From: Phaeocystidibacter sp965659725
GTDB taxonomy: Bacteria > Bacteroidota > Bacteroidia > Flavobacteriales > Schleiferiaceae
Direction: 5' to 3'
DNA length: 64,000 bases
NCBI GenBank assembly: GCA_965659725.1
Contig: CBFHXG010000006.1
Span: 1-64,000, forward strand
The position numbers were made by a program, and so were the translations under genes. Below the pieces are notes generated by a model that saw only the letters and a list, made by a program, of their open reading frames with translations, was not told the origin of the DNA and ran no database searches. Shown piece after piece: positions 62,399 through 64,000 of the stretch (the stretch's first letter is position 1; every line of letters begins with the position of its first letter).

Positions 62399-64000
62399 TC
62401 AATAAATCCTCGACCAAGTAAAGTCGTGTAATTTGAGCATGACCACACCGCCATTGGTAGGACCTCTGCTTGGGTCTTCTGTAAACCTGTGCATCTTTGT
62501 AATCCCCTGATTACCTGCCCAAGGAGACACTTCAGGACCAAACTCCGGTGCGAACAGAGGGATGAAGTAAATGCCGATATCATACCCGTGGTAGGCAAAT
62601 CTCGGCGGCTCTGTATTCATTTCATCGCGGTATTTCCTGAGGAAGGTATTCGTTGCCTCCGATCGGTAGTCAATATTCTCGATCTCAGAGATACACACAT
62701 TCAGTCTATTGAGTTTTTCGATCTCTAAGGTATTCATTCCGAGGAGTCTACTTGTGGTGATCATTGAAAGTGTGCTATCGCCAACCGACGCTGCGCTATT
62801 CACGAAACTCGTCATCAATACAGGATCGTCATCCAGTATCACGAATACATCTTGTTTGCCAGCAGCTAGCTTACTCCTCACGCTCCAGGCATTGAAGAGA
62901 TCTTCACCCATCACTAATTGAGAGACATTCCGATCTGGAGATGCTTCTAGGTACTGGGTGAAACGCTGAATGCTCTTTTCCTCCGACTCAAGATCCCTGC
63001 GAACGAAAACGAGGTTAGCATCTTGGACGTGTTCATTTACATAGCGCGCAATGGCCAAGTGCTCTGCGGAGATGGGCGCTACCGCTTGGATAAGCTTGGG
63101 ACGGTTTTGATTGTTTACTGTACGGCTCAACGGAGACACGATCCATTGCTGGGGTGCGTATCTCGCCATTTCTTCGGCGTTCGCTGAGTACAAAGGCCCG
63201 ATCACAAGGTCGTAATCACCATCCTCAACGATCTCAGCCGTGATCTCACGGATCCGAACGAGATCATTTCGCGTATCGAAGATCTTCACTTCAATATCTA
63301 GTCCATAGGCTGTTAGGGTATCCATGGCCATCTTCAAGCCCGAATAGAAATCATAGGCTATGCGTGAACGCGGGAAGATCTTTGGCGACATTTCACCCAT
63401 TTGATAAGCGGTAGCCATGCTGTCATTTTCCTCGAGGTAGAGAGGCAGGGCCACGGCTATCTTGATCTCCTCCTCAGCTAAAAGACGTTCTAGGGTCATC
63501 GAATCCCAGGCTATTCCGCTTACATTCACAGTATCGGGTTCCTTGCTTTCAATGATATTTGGAACGATGATGTAACGACCTGCTCTTACGCCATTCACGA
63601 GCTCAGGGTTCAAGCGTATCAATTCATCTTTTGGCGTTTGGTAGAGAGAGATTATATCTGACCAATCCTGACCTCTCTCAACTTGCACCACCTTATATTT
63701 CTGAACCTTCTTCTCTACTGCGGTATCCTCGGTTGTCACAATGCTTGCCGTATCCTCTGGCTGGTCTGCGATATCGATCGCTATAGACTGAGCAGAATCG
63801 GCGCGTGTTGAATCGGTATCTTGACATTGAGCAAGCCAATCCTGAGTATCTGCATTGTCTGGTATCCAGATCTCAGATCCTGCCTTGAGTCCATCAATTC
63901 GGATATTGGGATTGACCCTATACAGATCTACCTCTGTCCAGTTTAGCTCCCTTACCAAGCTAAAGATTGTTTGCTTGGGCCGAACGGTGTAGGGTATGTA
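62399..64000 (-). CDS. LysM/periplasmic-binding fusion protein, partial (5' end missing)
   Basis: At least 533 codons are visible, and the frame stays open to base 64000, so the start is beyond the right edge. Residues encoded at the edge read YIPYTVRPKQTIFSL, the beginning of a LysM domain; a second LysM follows (VVQVERGQDWSDIISLYQTP). The rest is a type I periplasmic-binding domain (KIAVALPLYLEEN, YSANAEEMARYAPQQWIVSP). Such proteins attach to peptidoglycan; a ligand is not known. The A2M gene begins 63 nt downstream. Confidence 0.85.
   Translation of the reverse strand, partial: YIPYTVRPKQTIFSLVRELNWTEVDLYRVNPNIRIDGLKAGSEIWIPDNADTQDWLAQCQDTDSTRADSAQSIAIDIADQPEDTASIVTTEDTAVEKKVQKYKVVQVERGQDWSDIISLYQTPKDELIRLNPELVNGVRAGRYIIVPNIIESKEPDTVNVSGIAWDSMTLERLLAEEEIKIAVALPLYLEENDSMATAYQMGEMSPKIFPRSRIAYDFYSGLKMAMDTLTAYGLDIEVKIFDTRNDLVRIREITAEIVEDGDYDLVIGPLYSANAEEMARYAPQQWIVSPLSRTVNNQNRPKLIQAVAPISAEHLAIARYVNEHVQDANLVFVRRDLESEEKSIQRFTQYLEASPDRNVSQLVMGEDLFNAWSVRSKLAAGKQDVFVILDDDPVLMTSFVNSAASVGDSTLSMITTSRLLGMNTLEIEKLNRLNVCISEIENIDYRSEATNTFLRKYRDEMNTEPPRFAYHGYDIGIYFIPLFAPEFGPEVSPWAGNQGITKMHRFTEDPSRGPTNGGVVMLKLHDFTWSRIY

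Overview
The window is a compact, roughly 45-47 % GC stretch of a bacterial chromosome that reads as Bacteroidota, most likely a marine Flavobacteriales member of the Cryomorphaceae/Schleiferiaceae type. This is inferred from several marks: promoters of the TTG-N18..22-TAnnTTTG form; an S16 ribosomal protein with a long acidic tail; a fused CrtYc-CrtYd lycopene cyclase with CruF, CrtD and CrtZ; a PadR/PspC pair; DUF4476 and 7TMR-DISM proteins; a PbpC/alpha-2-macroglobulin pair; and a LysM + periplasmic-binding fusion. No rRNA, tRNA, insertion sequence, prophage or CRISPR array was seen.

Layout. 0-2.5 kb: the start of an outer-membrane-type protein, YceI, an S1/P1 nuclease and an unknown protein. 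2.5-9.3 kb: a signalling island. A minus-strand operon encodes a ThiF/E1-like adenylation protein, a GNAT-fold acyltransferase-like protein, a 7TM histidine kinase, a REC-histidine kinase and a REC protein. Facing it are a REC/coiled-coil protein and a four-cysteine Rrf2 regulator, with a perfect 22-bp palindrome in the shared upstream region. 9.4-14 kb: a cystathionine beta-synthase type enzyme, a BtuF-like binding protein and an RND exporter. 14-19 kb: rpsP-rimM-membrane protein-trmN6, a saccharopine dehydrogenase family enzyme, DUF4476 and DUF423 proteins. 19-23 kb: ATP-dependent PEP carboxykinase and acetyl-CoA synthetase (growth on acetate and gluconeogenesis). 23-28.9 kb: a CsgG-like/beta-barrel protein divergent from an HTH regulator, IMP dehydrogenase, an SDR-DUF2867 protein and a small alpha/beta-barrel protein.

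29-38 kb: EttA, small secreted or unknown proteins, a zinc ribbon, DinB, type II NADH dehydrogenase and a TANGO2-like protein, then a DUF4252-like/PadR/PspC operon behind a promoter with four GTAC cores spaced 17-18 bp. 38-47.8 kb: two carotenoid pairs (cruF-crtD and crtYcd-crtZ) separated by TerC, an Hpt-LytTR-REC phosphorelay, an M49 dipeptidyl peptidase and an SRPBCC protein. 47-51 kb: a secreted peroxiredoxin, PepD, an SPFH lipoprotein, OsmC and an unknown protein. 51.1-51.9 kb: an 835-nt gene-free stretch with a GC-rich imperfect terminal inverted repeat. 52-64 kb: a VWA/MoxR-type pair, PBP1C with a giant alpha-2-macroglobulin lipoprotein, and a LysM/periplasmic-binding protein cut by the right edge.

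Best candidate for an undescribed system: the ThiF-GNAT-two kinases-three receivers-Rrf2 island (2.5-9.1 kb). It puts a plausible small-molecule synthesis pair in one transcription unit with its own sensors. Function is inferred from gene order and motifs only.
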